Under the pieces are notes generated by a model. That model did not search any database and was not told the origin of the DNA. It saw only the letters and a list, made by a program, of their open reading frames with translations. From NAK19 sp034434515 (lineage in GTDB: Bacteria > Chloroflexota > Anaerolineae > Anaerolineales > UBA4823): a DNA stretch of 64,000 nucleotides. The DNA lies in NCBI GenBank assembly GCA_034434515.1, contig DAOTZA010000110.1, forward strand, positions 21,897 through 85,896, read 5' to 3'. Of the stretch, positions 42,645 through 52,064 are shown in pieces. Every line of letters begins with the position of its first letter. Position 1 is the first letter of the stretch. Made by a program: the position numbers and the translations under genes.

Positions 42645-43442
42645 TCAATCTATTCCAAAAAGATTTTGAGCATTAAATGTTGTCACATTGGCGAGAGATT
42701 CCATCGAATTGCCCGTTAAATTTACCATCTCTTGCAGAGTGTAATTGAGATAAGCCGGTTCATTTCGCTTCCCGCGTTGAGGTTGAGGGCTCAGATACGG
42801 CGCATCTGTTTCCAGGAGTAGAAACTGCGGGGGAACACCCATAACTACTTCTTTGACCTTATGCGCCTTGGGAAACGTGACTACTCCGCTTATCCCAATC
42901 GAGAAACCCAGATCAATCATCCGTTGCGCCCACCCAACATCCTCGGAAAAAGAATGCAGAACGCCTATCCGCTTTTTGTTTGCTTGCAGGACTGTTGTTT
43001 GCGCTTCAGCCCATTTTTTCAGGATTGGATACATTTCCTCTATAGCATTGCGATTGTGAATGATCACCGGTAAACCTGCTTCCGAAGCCAGTTCCAATTG
43101 CCGTTGCAGGCGAGTTTTTTGCTCAGCTAATGAAACGTACCCGCGATAGGTATCCAAACCAATCTCGCCTACTGCAAGTACTTTCGGATGAAATAACAAC
43201 TCCTGAATCTGTCTCAACTCTTCATCAATATTTAATACCTGGCTGTTTGGATGAATTCCTACAGCGGCGTAAATCTCTGTGTATAGCTCCGCTAAATGAA
43301 TTGTTTGTCGGCTGGTTTCCGCATCAATCCCAACAACAATCATCCCCGTGACTTGATTGTCAATAGCACGCCCAATCACTTCAGCTAGGTCTGCTTTAAA
43401 TTCAGGCAAATATAAGTGGCAATGCGTATCAATCAGCACCAT
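42645..43442 (-). CDS. TatD-family metal-dependent deoxyribonuclease
   Basis: 265-residue amidohydrolase-fold nuclease. Metal ligands are visible as DTHCHLYLPEF near the start, Glu in VGEIGLDTYRG, His in VIIHNRNA, His in VLHSFSED and Asp in LETDAPYLSPQP. Members act in 3'-5' DNA repair; in vivo role here unknown. Starts 3 bases after pgm ends. Confidence 0.95.
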   Translation of the reverse strand: MVLIDTHCHLYLPEFKADLAEVIGRAIDNQVTGMIVVGIDAETSRQTIHLAELYTEIYAAVGIHPNSQVLNIDEELRQIQELLFHPKVLAVGEIGLDTYRGYVSLAEQKTRLQRQLELASEAGLPVIIHNRNAIEEMYPILKKWAEAQTTVLQANKKRIGVLHSFSEDVGWAQRMIDLGFSIGISGVVTFPKAHKVKEVVMGVPPQFLLLETDAPYLSPQPQRGKRNEPAYLNYTLQEMVNLTGNSMESLANVTTFNAQNLFGID

Positions 43443-43445
43443 GCG

Positions 43446-44864
43446 TCACCGCACACCCGCAATTTTCAATCCATCCTGGAGAATTTGATCAACTCGATCC
43501 GCATAGGTCGTTTCAGTATACACGCGAATAATTGGTTCTGTTCCAGAGAACCGAATCAGCAACCATCCACCATCTTCCAATGAGAATTTGAAGCCATCGG
43601 TCGTATCCAGGCTGGTTACAGCGAGTCCCCCAATCGAGGGAGGATTTGCCGTGAGGATCTTTTCCTCGTACTCCTTTCGGTTGCCATCAAATGGAGTGTC
43701 GATCCGAGAATAATAGTGTGCACCGACAACACGAAACAGTAAATCAACCAGTTGCGAGGGCTTCTTCCCAAGTTCAACCATCATATCCAGAAGGTAAAGA
43801 GCTGCCAAAATGCCGTCTCTTTCAGGTACATGCCCATGAAAGGCATAGCCACCGGATTCTTCGCCTCCGATCATGGCATGGGTTTCCAGCATCTTTGGCG
43901 CTACATATTTAAACCCGACTCCGGTTTCATAGACCGGAACACCATAAATTTTGCCCAGTTTGTTCAACATGGTTGTTGTCGAAAGGGTTTTCACAATCGG
44001 TCCTCGTTCCCCTTTCACTTCCAGAAGATAATAAGCTAATAATCCAAATACCCTCAATTGATCAATAAAAACACCTTTTTCATCTCCAACACCAACCCGA
44101 TCAGCATCTCCATCGGTGATGATCAAAACGTCCGATTGAGTGTCCAGGACGGCTTTTAATCCCTCGTTGATGTTGGGTGGAATAGGTTCTGGTCGCTTCA
44201 TGCCGGGAAAGATAGGATTGCGTTGATTGTGTATTTCAATTACAGTGGTCGTTCCACCTTCAAGTAAACGGGGAAACCAGCCAATACCGTTGCCCCACAT
44301 TGGATCGACACATATTCGTAAACCAGAACGACGGATTTTTTCAAGATCGACCAGACTGTGAAGTTGCTGAATGTAAGCGGGAGCCGGATCAAATAGGCGG
44401 ATCTTACCGGCCTGATGGCCTTGTTCAAAAGGCATTCGGTTAATGCCAACCTCGTCCTGCGGGATTCGATTTTCAATCTCTACCAGATTTTTCGGATCAA
44501 TCGCGCCTCCGAATTCATTGCGCACTTTAAAGCCATTGTCGGTCGGCGGATTATGAGAAGCAGTGATATTAATTCCGCCGGCTGCACCCTTTTCGACTAT
44601 TGAATAAGCGATCACTGGCGTTGGGGTTGCTGTTTCTGTCAACCAGACTCCAAATCCATTGCCGGCCATCACCTCTGCCGCGGCTGCGGCAAAATTTTCT
44701 GAATGAAACCGACGATCATATCCGATAACGACATCCTCACCTTTATAACCAAAATCTTTCAAAAAATTAGCAAATCCCTGAGCGCAACGCCTCACATTCA
44801 AAAAGGTATAATCTTCGGCAATTACACCACGCCAACCATCAGTCCCGAACTTGATTTGAATCAT
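43446..44864 (-). CDS. Phosphoglucomutase/phosphomannomutase family protein
   Basis: Alpha-D-phosphohexomutase of 472 residues with FGTDGWRGVI at the start, phosphoserine loop TASHNPPTDNGFK, metal loop DGDADRVG, sugar-binding GGEESGGYAFHGH and the C-terminal phosphate loop RFSGTEPIIRVY. Interconverts 1- and 6-phospho sugars; glucose, mannose or glucosamine specificity cannot be decided here. GGAGG precedes ATG 44864; a TTG four codons upstream lies within that site. A TATAAT on this strand at 44895-44900 is its likely -10. Confidence 0.93.
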   Translation of the reverse strand: MIQIKFGTDGWRGVIAEDYTFLNVRRCAQGFANFLKDFGYKGEDVVIGYDRRFHSENFAAAAAEVMAGNGFGVWLTETATPTPVIAYSIVEKGAAGGINITASHNPPTDNGFKVRNEFGGAIDPKNLVEIENRIPQDEVGINRMPFEQGHQAGKIRLFDPAPAYIQQLHSLVDLEKIRRSGLRICVDPMWGNGIGWFPRLLEGGTTTVIEIHNQRNPIFPGMKRPEPIPPNINEGLKAVLDTQSDVLIITDGDADRVGVGDEKGVFIDQLRVFGLLAYYLLEVKGERGPIVKTLSTTTMLNKLGKIYGVPVYETGVGFKYVAPKMLETHAMIGGEESGGYAFHGHVPERDGILAALYLLDMMVELGKKPSQLVDLLFRVVGAHYYSRIDTPFDGNRKEYEEKILTANPPSIGGLAVTSLDTTDGFKFSLEDGGWLLIRFSGTEPIIRVYTETTYADRVDQILQDGLKIAGVR

Positions 44865-44966
44865 GTTATCCTCCAATGCGATATTTCTACACCAATTATA
44901 TCAAGGTAGAGATTAGTTCTTCGCTGCACAATCAATGAGTCTATCACATTCCGATGTTTTTTCGCA

Positions 44967-44996
44967 TTGGAGCAACCAACCTAATTAGGATATAAT
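44967..44996 (+). promoter_or_regulatory. iscS promoter
   Basis: TTGGAG (44967-44972), 18-base spacer, TATAAT (44991-44996). The in-frame GTG at 45004 is 7 bases and the ATG at 45010 13 bases beyond it, with no Shine-Dalgarno: leaderless or very short leader. Confidence 0.6.
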
Positions 44997-45009
44997 TACT
45001 CCAGTGACC

Positions 45010-46164
45010 ATGAGAACGGATCGAGTATATTTGGATTATTCTGCTACAACACCGATGGCGGAAGAAGCCATCGACGCAATGTTGCCATTTTTTCGGCAAG
45101 AATTTGGCAATCCATCATCCATCCATCGCTTCGGCCAACACGCGGAAGCAGCTCTAGAAGAAGCTCGCGAAGTCATTGCCACGCACTTAAACTGTTCTGT
45201 TGAAGAGATTATCTTTACTTCAGGGGGCACCGAAAGCGATAACCTGGCTTTACGAGGGGTAGCATTCGCGCGCCGCGAAAAAAGTGGAGCGAATCATATC
45301 CTGATCAGCGCCGTTGAACATCATGCCATCTCTCATACTGCCGCACAATTAGCCAAAACCTTTGGCTTTGACCTCGAAATTTTATCCGTTGATTCGTATG
45401 GAAGGGTGGATCCTGACCTTGTTCGCCAGCACCTGCGATCAAACACAGCTCTGGTGTCAGTGATTTACGCCAATAACGAAATTGGCACCATCAATCCTAT
45501 TCGAGAAATCGGTGAAATCTGCCGCGAGAACGGTATCCCATTCCACACAGACGCCGTTCAGGCAACACCTTATTTAACGCTGGATGTTCAAGACCTTAAT
45601 GTCGATCTGCTCTCGCTCGGCGCTCATAAGTTCTATGGACCAAAAGGAATTGGTGTCCTCTATGTCCGTAGAGGAACGCCTATCCTACCCTGTCAAACTG
45701 GTGGAGGACAAGAAGGAGGATTGCGCTCAGGAACGCAGAATGTGCCTTATGTCGTAGGCATGAGTCATGCCTTGAAATTCGTTCAAAAGAATCAAGCCCA
45801 ATGGAATGCCAGTTTGCCAATCCTGCGAGATCGACTGATTGAACAGGTATGTCAGAAAATCCCCAACAGCGCCTTGACCGGTCATCCCACTCAACGCTTA
45901 CCCAACCATGCCAGTTTTGTCTTCGAGGCTGTAGACAGCCAAAAACTGCTGACTCTATTAGATATAGAAGGTTTTGCCTGTTCATCGGGATCAGCATGTA
46001 AAACCGGCAGCCCTTCTCCGTCCGAAGTTCTCTTAGCGCTCGGCTTATCGCCCAATTTAGCCTTAAGTTCTCTCCGAGTCACCCTTGGGAAAGATACAAC
46101 CGCCGAACACTTAGAGAGCTTTTTCGGTTGTCTGATCGAAAAGATTGAAATCTTGAGAGGCTAG
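45010..46164 (+). CDS. iscS: IscS/NifS-type cysteine desulfurase
   Basis: PLP enzyme that removes sulfur from cysteine for tRNA thiolation and Fe-S clusters. 384 residues: YLDYSATTPMAEEA, FTSGGTESDNLALRG, the Schiff-base Lys in LGAHKFYGPKGIGVLYV and the persulfide Cys in GFACSSGSACKTG. Start taken at ATG 45010; GTG two codons upstream is equally possible on promoter spacing. mnmA follows 18 bases later, so the pair supplies sulfur for s2U34. Confidence 0.94.
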   Translation: MRTDRVYLDYSATTPMAEEAIDAMLPFFRQEFGNPSSIHRFGQHAEAALEEAREVIATHLNCSVEEIIFTSGGTESDNLALRGVAFARREKSGANHILISAVEHHAISHTAAQLAKTFGFDLEILSVDSYGRVDPDLVRQHLRSNTALVSVIYANNEIGTINPIREIGEICRENGIPFHTDAVQATPYLTLDVQDLNVDLLSLGAHKFYGPKGIGVLYVRRGTPILPCQTGGGQEGGLRSGTQNVPYVVGMSHALKFVQKNQAQWNASLPILRDRLIEQVCQKIPNSALTGHPTQRLPNHASFVFEAVDSQKLLTLLDIEGFACSSGSACKTGSPSPSEVLLALGLSPNLALSSLRVTLGKDTTAEHLESFFGCLIEKIEILRG

Positions 46165-46182
46165 AGCGGACCTCTGTAGCTT

Positions 46183-47262
46183 ATGATGGGAAAAACGGTT
46201 GTTGTTGGTATGAGTGGTGGCGTTGATAGCTCTGTAGCTGCTGTCTTACTACAGAAACAAGGCTACAACGTAATCGGTGTCATGATGAACTTATGGAGTG
46301 AGAGCGGTAAAGCGTCGGTTAATCGTTGCTGCACACCTGATTCGATGCGGTTAGCAAAAAAAGTGGCAGCCAGGCTGGATATCCCCTTTTACACCTTAGA
46401 CGTCCGGGAACAGTTTTATCGTCAGATTGTCACCTATTTTATCGAAGGTTACCAGCAGGGAATAACCCCTAATCCCTGTATTCAGTGCAATCGATTGATC
46501 CGCTGGGGAGCATTGCTCGAGTTTGCTCTTTCTTTGGGAGCTGACTATTTCGCCACCGGCCATTACACTCGAAAAGTCCTCGATCATCAAGGTGTTTTTC
46601 ACCTCCTGCGCGCCAAGGATATCAACAAAGATCAATCTTATGTGCTTCACATTCTCACCCAAGCTGATTTAGCTCGCACGCTATTCCCCCTGGGAGAATT
46701 TACCAAAGCAGAAGTTCGCCAAATGGCAAGCGATTTTCAGCTCCCGGTAGCCCATCGACCCGAAAGCCAGGATCTCTGTTTTTTGGGTGGCGAGGACTAT
46801 CGTTCATTTTTAGTGCGACATCTGGAAAATCCACCTTCTCCAGGACCGATCATCGACACTCGTGGAAAATCCCTCGGTCAACACCGTGGCTTGCCCTTTT
46901 ATACCATTGGTCAACGAAAGGGATTAGGGGTCAGTGTTGGCCAACCCATCTACGTTATTGATAAGGATATCATCAATAATACGCTCATCGTCGGTTCTAA
47001 AGAGGAGACGCGCAAAAAGAATTTTATCGTTACCAGAATTAACTGGATTCAAGGCGCACCCCCAGCAAAGGAATTTGAATTAGCAGTAAAAGTTCGCTAT
47101 CTTTCACCCTTCCTGGATGCGCACCTGAAAGTTTTGGAAGATGGTTCTTGTCTAGTAGAATTATCGCAACCCTATTGGGATATCACCCCAGGACAGTCAG
47201 CCGTATTTTATCAGGCAGAGGAGTGCCTGGGTGGTGGTATGATTCAACAAGTCCAATCTTGA
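46183..47262 (+). CDS. mnmA: MnmA, tRNA-specific 2-thiouridylase
   Basis: Thiolates U34 of Lys, Glu and Gln tRNAs with ATP and IscS-derived sulfur. 359 residues: PP-loop GMSGGVDSSVAA, catalytic Cys in NPCIQCNRLIRWG, the tRNA-contact GHYTRK, and the second catalytic Cys in ESQDLCFLGGEDY, plus central and C-terminal beta barrels with GQRKGLGVS and GQSAVFY. Two adjacent ATGs (46183, 46186) compete for the start. No TusA-E relay proteins are nearby, as usual outside proteobacteria. Confidence 0.96.
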   Translation: MMGKTVVVGMSGGVDSSVAAVLLQKQGYNVIGVMMNLWSESGKASVNRCCTPDSMRLAKKVAARLDIPFYTLDVREQFYRQIVTYFIEGYQQGITPNPCIQCNRLIRWGALLEFALSLGADYFATGHYTRKVLDHQGVFHLLRAKDINKDQSYVLHILTQADLARTLFPLGEFTKAEVRQMASDFQLPVAHRPESQDLCFLGGEDYRSFLVRHLENPPSPGPIIDTRGKSLGQHRGLPFYTIGQRKGLGVSVGQPIYVIDKDIINNTLIVGSKEETRKKNFIVTRINWIQGAPPAKEFELAVKVRYLSPFLDAHLKVLEDGSCLVELSQPYWDITPGQSAVFYQAEECLGGGMIQQVQS

Positions 47263-47276
47263 TCCTGGGAAATCTT

Positions 47277-47546
47277 ATGTCTTTCGTAAGCTTTCTGTTT
47301 GGATTGATCCTATCAACCTTATATGGTAGCCTGTTTCATCTCTGGCGCGGTGGTGGATTGGGTAGATTGATCTTCTACATCTCACTAAGCTGGATCGGGT
47401 TTTGGGTCGGGCATTGGGCAGGAACGTCTTTCAACCTTACTTTTGGAAAGATTGGGACTTTACAGGTTGGCTCTGCTACTTTTGGTGCAGTCGGGTGTCT
47501 TTTTATTGGTTACTGGCTTAGTCTGATCCGCATTCCAAACCAATAG
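47277..47546 (+). CDS. Small membrane protein, unknown function
   Basis: 89 residues with about three hydrophobic helices (residues 4-22, 31-50 and 62-82), an internal LWRGGGLGRLIFYI segment, and no enzyme motif. Start at ATG 47277, 14 bases after mnmA; upstream open frame runs through mnmA in another frame and is not credible. trmI follows 9 bases later. The gene appears to be part of the iscS-mnmA-trmI transcript. Confidence 0.75.
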   Translation: MSFVSFLFGLILSTLYGSLFHLWRGGGLGRLIFYISLSWIGFWVGHWAGTSFNLTFGKIGTLQVGSATFGAVGCLFIGYWLSLIRIPNQ

Positions 47547-47555
47547 GTATATCGA

Positions 47556-48410
47556 ATGGATGGTCACAACTCCTCATCCACTTTTACATCGGTCGGTGAC
47601 CTGGCGCAACTGGTGAGCCCGACAAACAAAAAAATATTCGTTCGCCTAACACCCGGATCACATATTCACACCCATCGTGGTGTGGTCTCTCATGATCAAT
47701 TGATTGGTATTCCATGGGGGAGTGAAGTCTACAGCCACACCGGCAGCTCATACGTCCTGCTAAAACCCACTCTTCACGATTTGCTCATAGAGACAAAACG
47801 CAATACCCAAATTCTATACCCGAAAGATATTGGCTATATCCTTTTGAAGTTAGGTATCGGAGAGGGACAAACGATCCTCGAAGCTGGTACCGGTTCTGGA
47901 GCGCTTACCACCGCTTTCGCCTGGTACGTTGGCAAAAGTGGCCGCGTCATCTCTTATGACCTGCGCGCCGATATCCAAAATTTAGCCCGCAAAAATCTCC
48001 AACAACTGGGTCTGGAAGAACGCGTTACCCTCAAGACCAAAGACATTGGAGAAGGTTTTGATGAAAATGAGGCAGATGCCTTATTCTTAGATTTACCTAA
48101 TCCATTTGAGTACATCGAACAAGTTGCTAAAGCATTAAAACCTGGCGGCAATTTTGGGGCAATCCTCCCTACCACCAATCAAGTCCAGAAGTTGCTTTCT
48201 GCCCTGAGCCATCATCATTTCGGGTTTCTCGAAGTATGTGAGATACTCATTCGCTATTATCGTCCATTTGCAGATAAGTTGCGTCCCACTGACCGCATGG
48301 TAGCTCACACCGGTTACCTGGTTTTTGCCAGACCAACCCTTGCTGGATTATTTTCAACCAGTTTACCAGCGAATGCCGCTGAACCAGAAGAACTTACCTC
48401 TGATGAGTAG
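47556..48410 (+). CDS. trmI: TrmI, tRNA (adenine-58-N1)-methyltransferase
   Basis: 284-residue SAM enzyme: N-terminal small beta domain with HTHRGVVSHDQLIGIPWGSEV, then the Rossmann motif I LEAGTGSGALTTAFAW, YDLRADIQNLARKNL (motif II) and LFLDLPNPFEYIEQV (motif IV, the catalytic DLPxP). It gives m1A58 in the T loop, close to the TrmFO target U54. Ends with TAG directly followed by the ATG of the Nudix gene. Confidence 0.93.
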   Translation: MDGHNSSSTFTSVGDLAQLVSPTNKKIFVRLTPGSHIHTHRGVVSHDQLIGIPWGSEVYSHTGSSYVLLKPTLHDLLIETKRNTQILYPKDIGYILLKLGIGEGQTILEAGTGSGALTTAFAWYVGKSGRVISYDLRADIQNLARKNLQQLGLEERVTLKTKDIGEGFDENEADALFLDLPNPFEYIEQVAKALKPGGNFGAILPTTNQVQKLLSALSHHHFGFLEVCEILIRYYRPFADKLRPTDRMVAHTGYLVFARPTLAGLFSTSLPANAAEPEELTSDE

Positions 48411-49055
48411 ATGGACATCCTGAACCGCTACTCAAAAACCGAATTGAGTAAGTTTTTACAGAATGTTTTCAAATCCTGTGAGCCAATTTCCCCCATTTTT
48501 GACCGCAATTTTCGCTTTCCAGCACCCGCGGTGAAAGCCGCAATTTTAGTACCTTTTGTATTTGTAAGGAAACAATGGAGTTTGTTGTTTATTCGGCGAA
48601 GCGTAGCCAATGACCCACACAGCGGGCAGGTGGCTTTTCCAGGGGGAAGGATCGAACCCGGAGATACTTCCCCTGAAACCACTTCATTACGTGAAGCCCA
48701 GGAGGAAATCGGGCTATCCCCTGAGGATGTTGAAGTTGTTGGCAAACTTCCTCCTCTGCTCACTGTCACAAATTATGAAATTCACCCCATTGTGGGGATC
48801 ATCCCTTATCCCTACCCTTTCCATCCTTCCCAAAGTGAAGTCCAAAAAATTTTTACCATCCCGCTTAATTGGTTAGCCGATTCCGCAAACTACTGGATCG
48901 AAGAAAGGCATTTACCCCCTCCGGTTGTCAAGATACCCACCATCTATTATCGACCGTATGATGGGGAAATCCTTTGGGGAGCATCAGCTCAAATTGTACA
49001 GACGATGCTGAGATTAATAAACGCTCAAGCCCCATCCATTCTGGATGAGGCTTGA
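48411..49055 (+). CDS. Nudix hydrolase, CoA-pyrophosphatase type
   Basis: 214 residues with the coenzyme A pyrophosphatase signature LLFIRRSVANDPHSGQVAFPGG directly before a complete Nudix box GRIEPGDTSPETTSLREAQEEIGL. Likely hydrolyses CoA or acyl-CoA to 4'-phosphopantetheine and ADP. Starts immediately after the trmI stop. A near-perfect hairpin (CAAGCC/GGCTTG plus CATCCA/TGGATG, 49026-49054) overlaps its last codons and may help end transcription against the convergent bL25 gene. Confidence 0.9.
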   Translation: MDILNRYSKTELSKFLQNVFKSCEPISPIFDRNFRFPAPAVKAAILVPFVFVRKQWSLLFIRRSVANDPHSGQVAFPGGRIEPGDTSPETTSLREAQEEIGLSPEDVEVVGKLPPLLTVTNYEIHPIVGIIPYPYPFHPSQSEVQKIFTIPLNWLADSANYWIEERHLPPPVVKIPTIYYRPYDGEILWGASAQIVQTMLRLINAQAPSILDEA

Positions 49056-49085
49056 TGAAGCTCGCATACGAAGGTCAGAATAAAT

Positions 49086-49721
49086 TTAGAAATCTGCCTC
49101 TTCTTTCTTGCCTTTCTCGATTACCTCGGGTTCAAACCCTTCGCCGACTTCAACCTCGATTTCCTCTCCTTCCGGAGCAGTGATAAGAACGACCATCTCG
49201 TCGCCTTCGCTTAGCACCTCAATACCCGGAGGCAGAACCAGATCCTTGACGTAGATGCCATCCCCGATCTTTGCGAGTCTGGATAAGTCAACGGTTATCT
49301 TCTCCGGCAGATCCTTTGGTAAACACTCAACCTCAATCTCCTCTAAGCCAGTAACAACAACACCGCCAAAGTCCTTTACCGCCGGAGCTTCACCTTCCAG
49401 TTCGATGGGAACAAATGCACGCAAAGCTTCAGTCATGGAAACGGCTAAAAAATCAACGTGCATCATATTGCCGGTAAGGGAATGATGTTGACGCTCCCGC
49501 ACTAAAACCGGAACCTTTTGTCCTTCAAGATTGAGCTCAATTAATTGGGAACTGGAGATTCCCGTTAAAGTGCGGCTTGCCTGCCGATAGTCAAGCAGGA
49601 TTGGTTGTGGGGGAAACTGATGTCCATACACCACAGCCGGCAGCTTTCCTTGTCTGCGGAGGGCTTTGACTTTTTTTCCAAAAACATCTCGCCTGGTAGC
49701 TTCAAGCACAATATTTTCCAT
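49086..49721 (-). CDS. rplY: Ribosomal protein bL25, long (CTC) form
   Basis: Binds 5S rRNA. 211 residues: N-terminal L25 beta-barrel (RRDVFGKKVKALRRQGKLPAVVYG) and the C-terminal TL5/CTC domain (VPIELEGEAPAVKDFGGVV), ending in an acidic tail. Start at ATG 49721 has GGAAGG upstream; the nine extra codons of open frame beyond it lack similarity. Single gene, own promoter. Confidence 0.94.
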   Translation of the reverse strand: MENIVLEATRRDVFGKKVKALRRQGKLPAVVYGHQFPPQPILLDYRQASRTLTGISSSQLIELNLEGQKVPVLVRERQHHSLTGNMMHVDFLAVSMTEALRAFVPIELEGEAPAVKDFGGVVVTGLEEIEVECLPKDLPEKITVDLSRLAKIGDGIYVKDLVLPPGIEVLSEGDEMVVLITAPEGEEIEVEVGEGFEPEVIEKGKKEEADF

Positions 49722-49816
49722 ATTAACCTTCCTTCGGGCGCCTCTCACCCATGAGTGTAGCTTGATGGATTACCTTCGCCTTTACGGACTTTGTAAATCC
49801 TAAGTTGCAGGGTGCG

Positions 49817-49845
49817 ATTGTATCTGTTCAACCGAAATTCGTCAA
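49817..49845 (-). promoter_or_regulatory. Promoter of rplY
   Basis: Minus-strand TTGACG (49840-49845), 17-base spacer, TACAAT (49817-49822). Leader of about 90 bases precedes the bL25 start. Confidence 0.75.
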
Positions 49846-49913
49846 CCCTTTTCTTAAATTATAGATTGATAAGAACTGCGTTAGAAAAATCCTAATCCTG
49901 TTTACCCGGTCGG

Positions 49914-51056
49914 TTATAGAGCTTTTTCTAAAATAGCTATCATCTCCTCTTTGGTTAACGGTACCGGGTTTCCCTTCATACTGCTTGCCCTGGCGGCTTT
50001 TTCGGTAATTAACTCAAAATCTTCAGCTTTCACTCCAAGGATTCCCAACGAGGGAATCTTCAATTCGGCAATCAGGTTACGTGCCCACGCAACCAGAGTT
50101 TTTTCCTCAGGCAGAGATAAGATCTGAGCAAGTTCCCGGTAACGAGCCAGATATGGACTGTCGGGCAACCGTTCATTTATAGCTTTCAGATTGGCCTCCA
50201 TAACCGCTGGTAGCAGAGCAGCGCAAACTGCCCCGTGTGGTGCTCCGTACATTCCACCCAGAACGCCAGCAAAACCATGCACTGCACCCAATTTGGCATT
50301 AGCTAACGCAATCCCGCTAAACAAACTGGCAATTGCCATGTCTTTGCGGGCTTCCCGATCATCTGGACATTGGTATACTCTGGGCAACGCATGGGCAGCC
50401 CGTCGAATACCATCGCGACATAGGGCATCGACAATCTCATTCGGTTGGTTACTGACAAAGGGTTCAATCAACTGAGTAAGAGCATCCATGCCACTTTGAG
50501 CTGTCACTTCCGGAGGATTCGTATAGGTCAATTCAGGATCAATCAATGCCACCTTGGGACAGATGAGTGGACTACGTAAACTTACTTTAACTTTCTGATT
50601 TGGGTCTCCAATTACCGCGTTTTTGGTGACCTCTGTACCAGTTCCCGCTGTGGTTGGGATGGCAACATAAGGCAAGGCTGGTTTTACCAGGCTCTGACCT
50701 CGTCCAATCACCTCGAGATAATCATAGAGTTCCCCCTCATTAGTGATCAACCCAGAGACAGCCTTAGCGGTATCCAAAACACTACCACCACCAATTCCTA
50801 CAACAACATCTACTTGATTCTGCTTCCCATACGCGAGAGCTTGTCTGACAACCTCAACCGTTGGTTCGCCAGCAACTGGATAATAGAGAAATGAGACCGC
50901 GGGTTTTAAGAAATCAGCCAGGATATCCTTGAAGCGCTCGGTTGGACTGCCAAAGACCAATGCCTTTGAACCAAAAGCCATCACAATTTCCCCCAGTTTT
51001 TTCACCGCACCTTCCCCTAAGATGATTTTGGTCGGAAGAAAAAACTCAGCAATCAT
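49914..51056 (-). CDS. Iron-containing alcohol dehydrogenase
   Basis: Group III NAD(P)-dependent dehydrogenase of 380 residues. GGGSVLDTAKAVSGL and PTTAGTGTEVTKNAVI bind the cofactor; metal region shows Asp in GMDALTQLIEPFVS and His in GAVHGFAG and GAPHGAVCAALLP. The usual His four residues after the Asp (DALTH) is Gln here, a variant that I recall in a sizeable subfamily. Substrate unknown; 1,3-propanediol-, lactaldehyde- or butanol-type activities are all possible. Divergent from the LCP gene. Confidence 0.92.
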   Translation of the reverse strand: MIAEFFLPTKIILGEGAVKKLGEIVMAFGSKALVFGSPTERFKDILADFLKPAVSFLYYPVAGEPTVEVVRQALAYGKQNQVDVVVGIGGGSVLDTAKAVSGLITNEGELYDYLEVIGRGQSLVKPALPYVAIPTTAGTGTEVTKNAVIGDPNQKVKVSLRSPLICPKVALIDPELTYTNPPEVTAQSGMDALTQLIEPFVSNQPNEIVDALCRDGIRRAAHALPRVYQCPDDREARKDMAIASLFSGIALANAKLGAVHGFAGVLGGMYGAPHGAVCAALLPAVMEANLKAINERLPDSPYLARYRELAQILSLPEEKTLVAWARNLIAELKIPSLGILGVKAEDFELITEKAARASSMKGNPVPLTKEEMIAILEKAL

Positions 51057-51149
51057 CTTTCATTAACCCTCAAAAGCAATAGTTTGATGTATGATTAAGT
51101 ATTGTTTCTCAGTCATAAACTTCACAACATTGATTATAACCTGAACACC

Positions 51150-52055
51150 ATGAACCAATTGAGGCAAAATCAAACAACTGTTCCGAAATACCGCAATCCA
51201 AACCGAAAGCAGAGTACGCGGCGTTCCTCAACAATATTCACTTGTGGGACACTGCTCCTGCTGAGCTTGTGCTGTTTATCTGGGCTGATTTTTTACTCCA
51301 TTGTTCCCATCAAGACCACCGTATTATTTTTAGGCATCGATTACGCACCGCACAAGAGTTTTGTTGGCCGTAGTGATACGATTGTTTTGATCCATTTCAA
51401 CACCCTTCGCCCATATATTGGGATTTTGTCCATCCCAAGAGATCTTTGGGTATCGATTCCCGGCTATGGGGAGAACCGCATAAACACTGCCCATTTCTTC
51501 GCTGAAAGTCAGCAGGCTGGTAGTGGTCCGTTTGCAACCATTGAGACGATCAAGGCAAATTTCGGGGTCAAGCCAGACTATTACGTACGTATCCGCTTTG
51601 ATGGGGTCAGAGAGATTGTTAACGCGATGGGGGGTGTGACAATCAAACTTGACAAACCAATTGGCGGCTATCAAGCCGGTGTTCATCAATTGTCAGGAGA
51701 AAAAGCCTTGGGTTTTGCCCGCCGCAGACAAGGAGCGGATGACTTTTTCCGCATGGAGCAAGGCCAAATTTTGATTAAATCAATCTTACTCGATCTCCTC
51801 AAACCAACGAAGTGGTTGAAGATACCTGCAGTCTTGATGACTACTTCACGAGTCGTCGAAACCAACCTCCCCCTCTGGCAGTTGCCGAGATTAGGCATCT
51901 TAATCCTTAGAATCGGCATCGAGAAAATTGACGCACGAATCATTGACAGAACAATGGTAAACCCCTATACTACCGATCAAGGCGCAAGCGTTTTGCTACC
52001 GAAATGGGAGCAGATCCATCCGCTTATTGAGGAAATCTTTCACCAGCCGTATTAG
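51150..52055 (+). CDS. LytR-CpsA-Psr (LCP) family cell-wall transferase
   Basis: Membrane-anchored enzyme that attaches polymers to peptidoglycan. 301 residues: basic cytoplasmic N-terminus, one membrane helix (about 32-55), then LGIDYAPHKSFVGRSDTIVLIHFN, SIPRDLWVSIPGYGENRINTAHFF (Arg-Asp pair), the DGVREIVNAMGGVTI segment and GFARRRQGADDFFRMEQGQ. ATG 51150 is chosen over 51102; TATAAC at 51135-51140 lies 9 bases before it, so the mRNA could be leaderless. Confidence 0.9.
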   Translation: MNQLRQNQTTVPKYRNPNRKQSTRRSSTIFTCGTLLLLSLCCLSGLIFYSIVPIKTTVLFLGIDYAPHKSFVGRSDTIVLIHFNTLRPYIGILSIPRDLWVSIPGYGENRINTAHFFAESQQAGSGPFATIETIKANFGVKPDYYVRIRFDGVREIVNAMGGVTIKLDKPIGGYQAGVHQLSGEKALGFARRRQGADDFFRMEQGQILIKSILLDLLKPTKWLKIPAVLMTTSRVVETNLPLWQLPRLGILILRIGIEKIDARIIDRTMVNPYTTDQGASVLLPKWEQIHPLIEEIFHQPY

Positions 52056-52064
52056 AAGTAACCT

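Noticed and set aside
47148..47276. N-terminal extension of the small membrane protein
   Set aside because: Runs through the mnmA 3' end in a different frame and adds no hydrophobic or family features.
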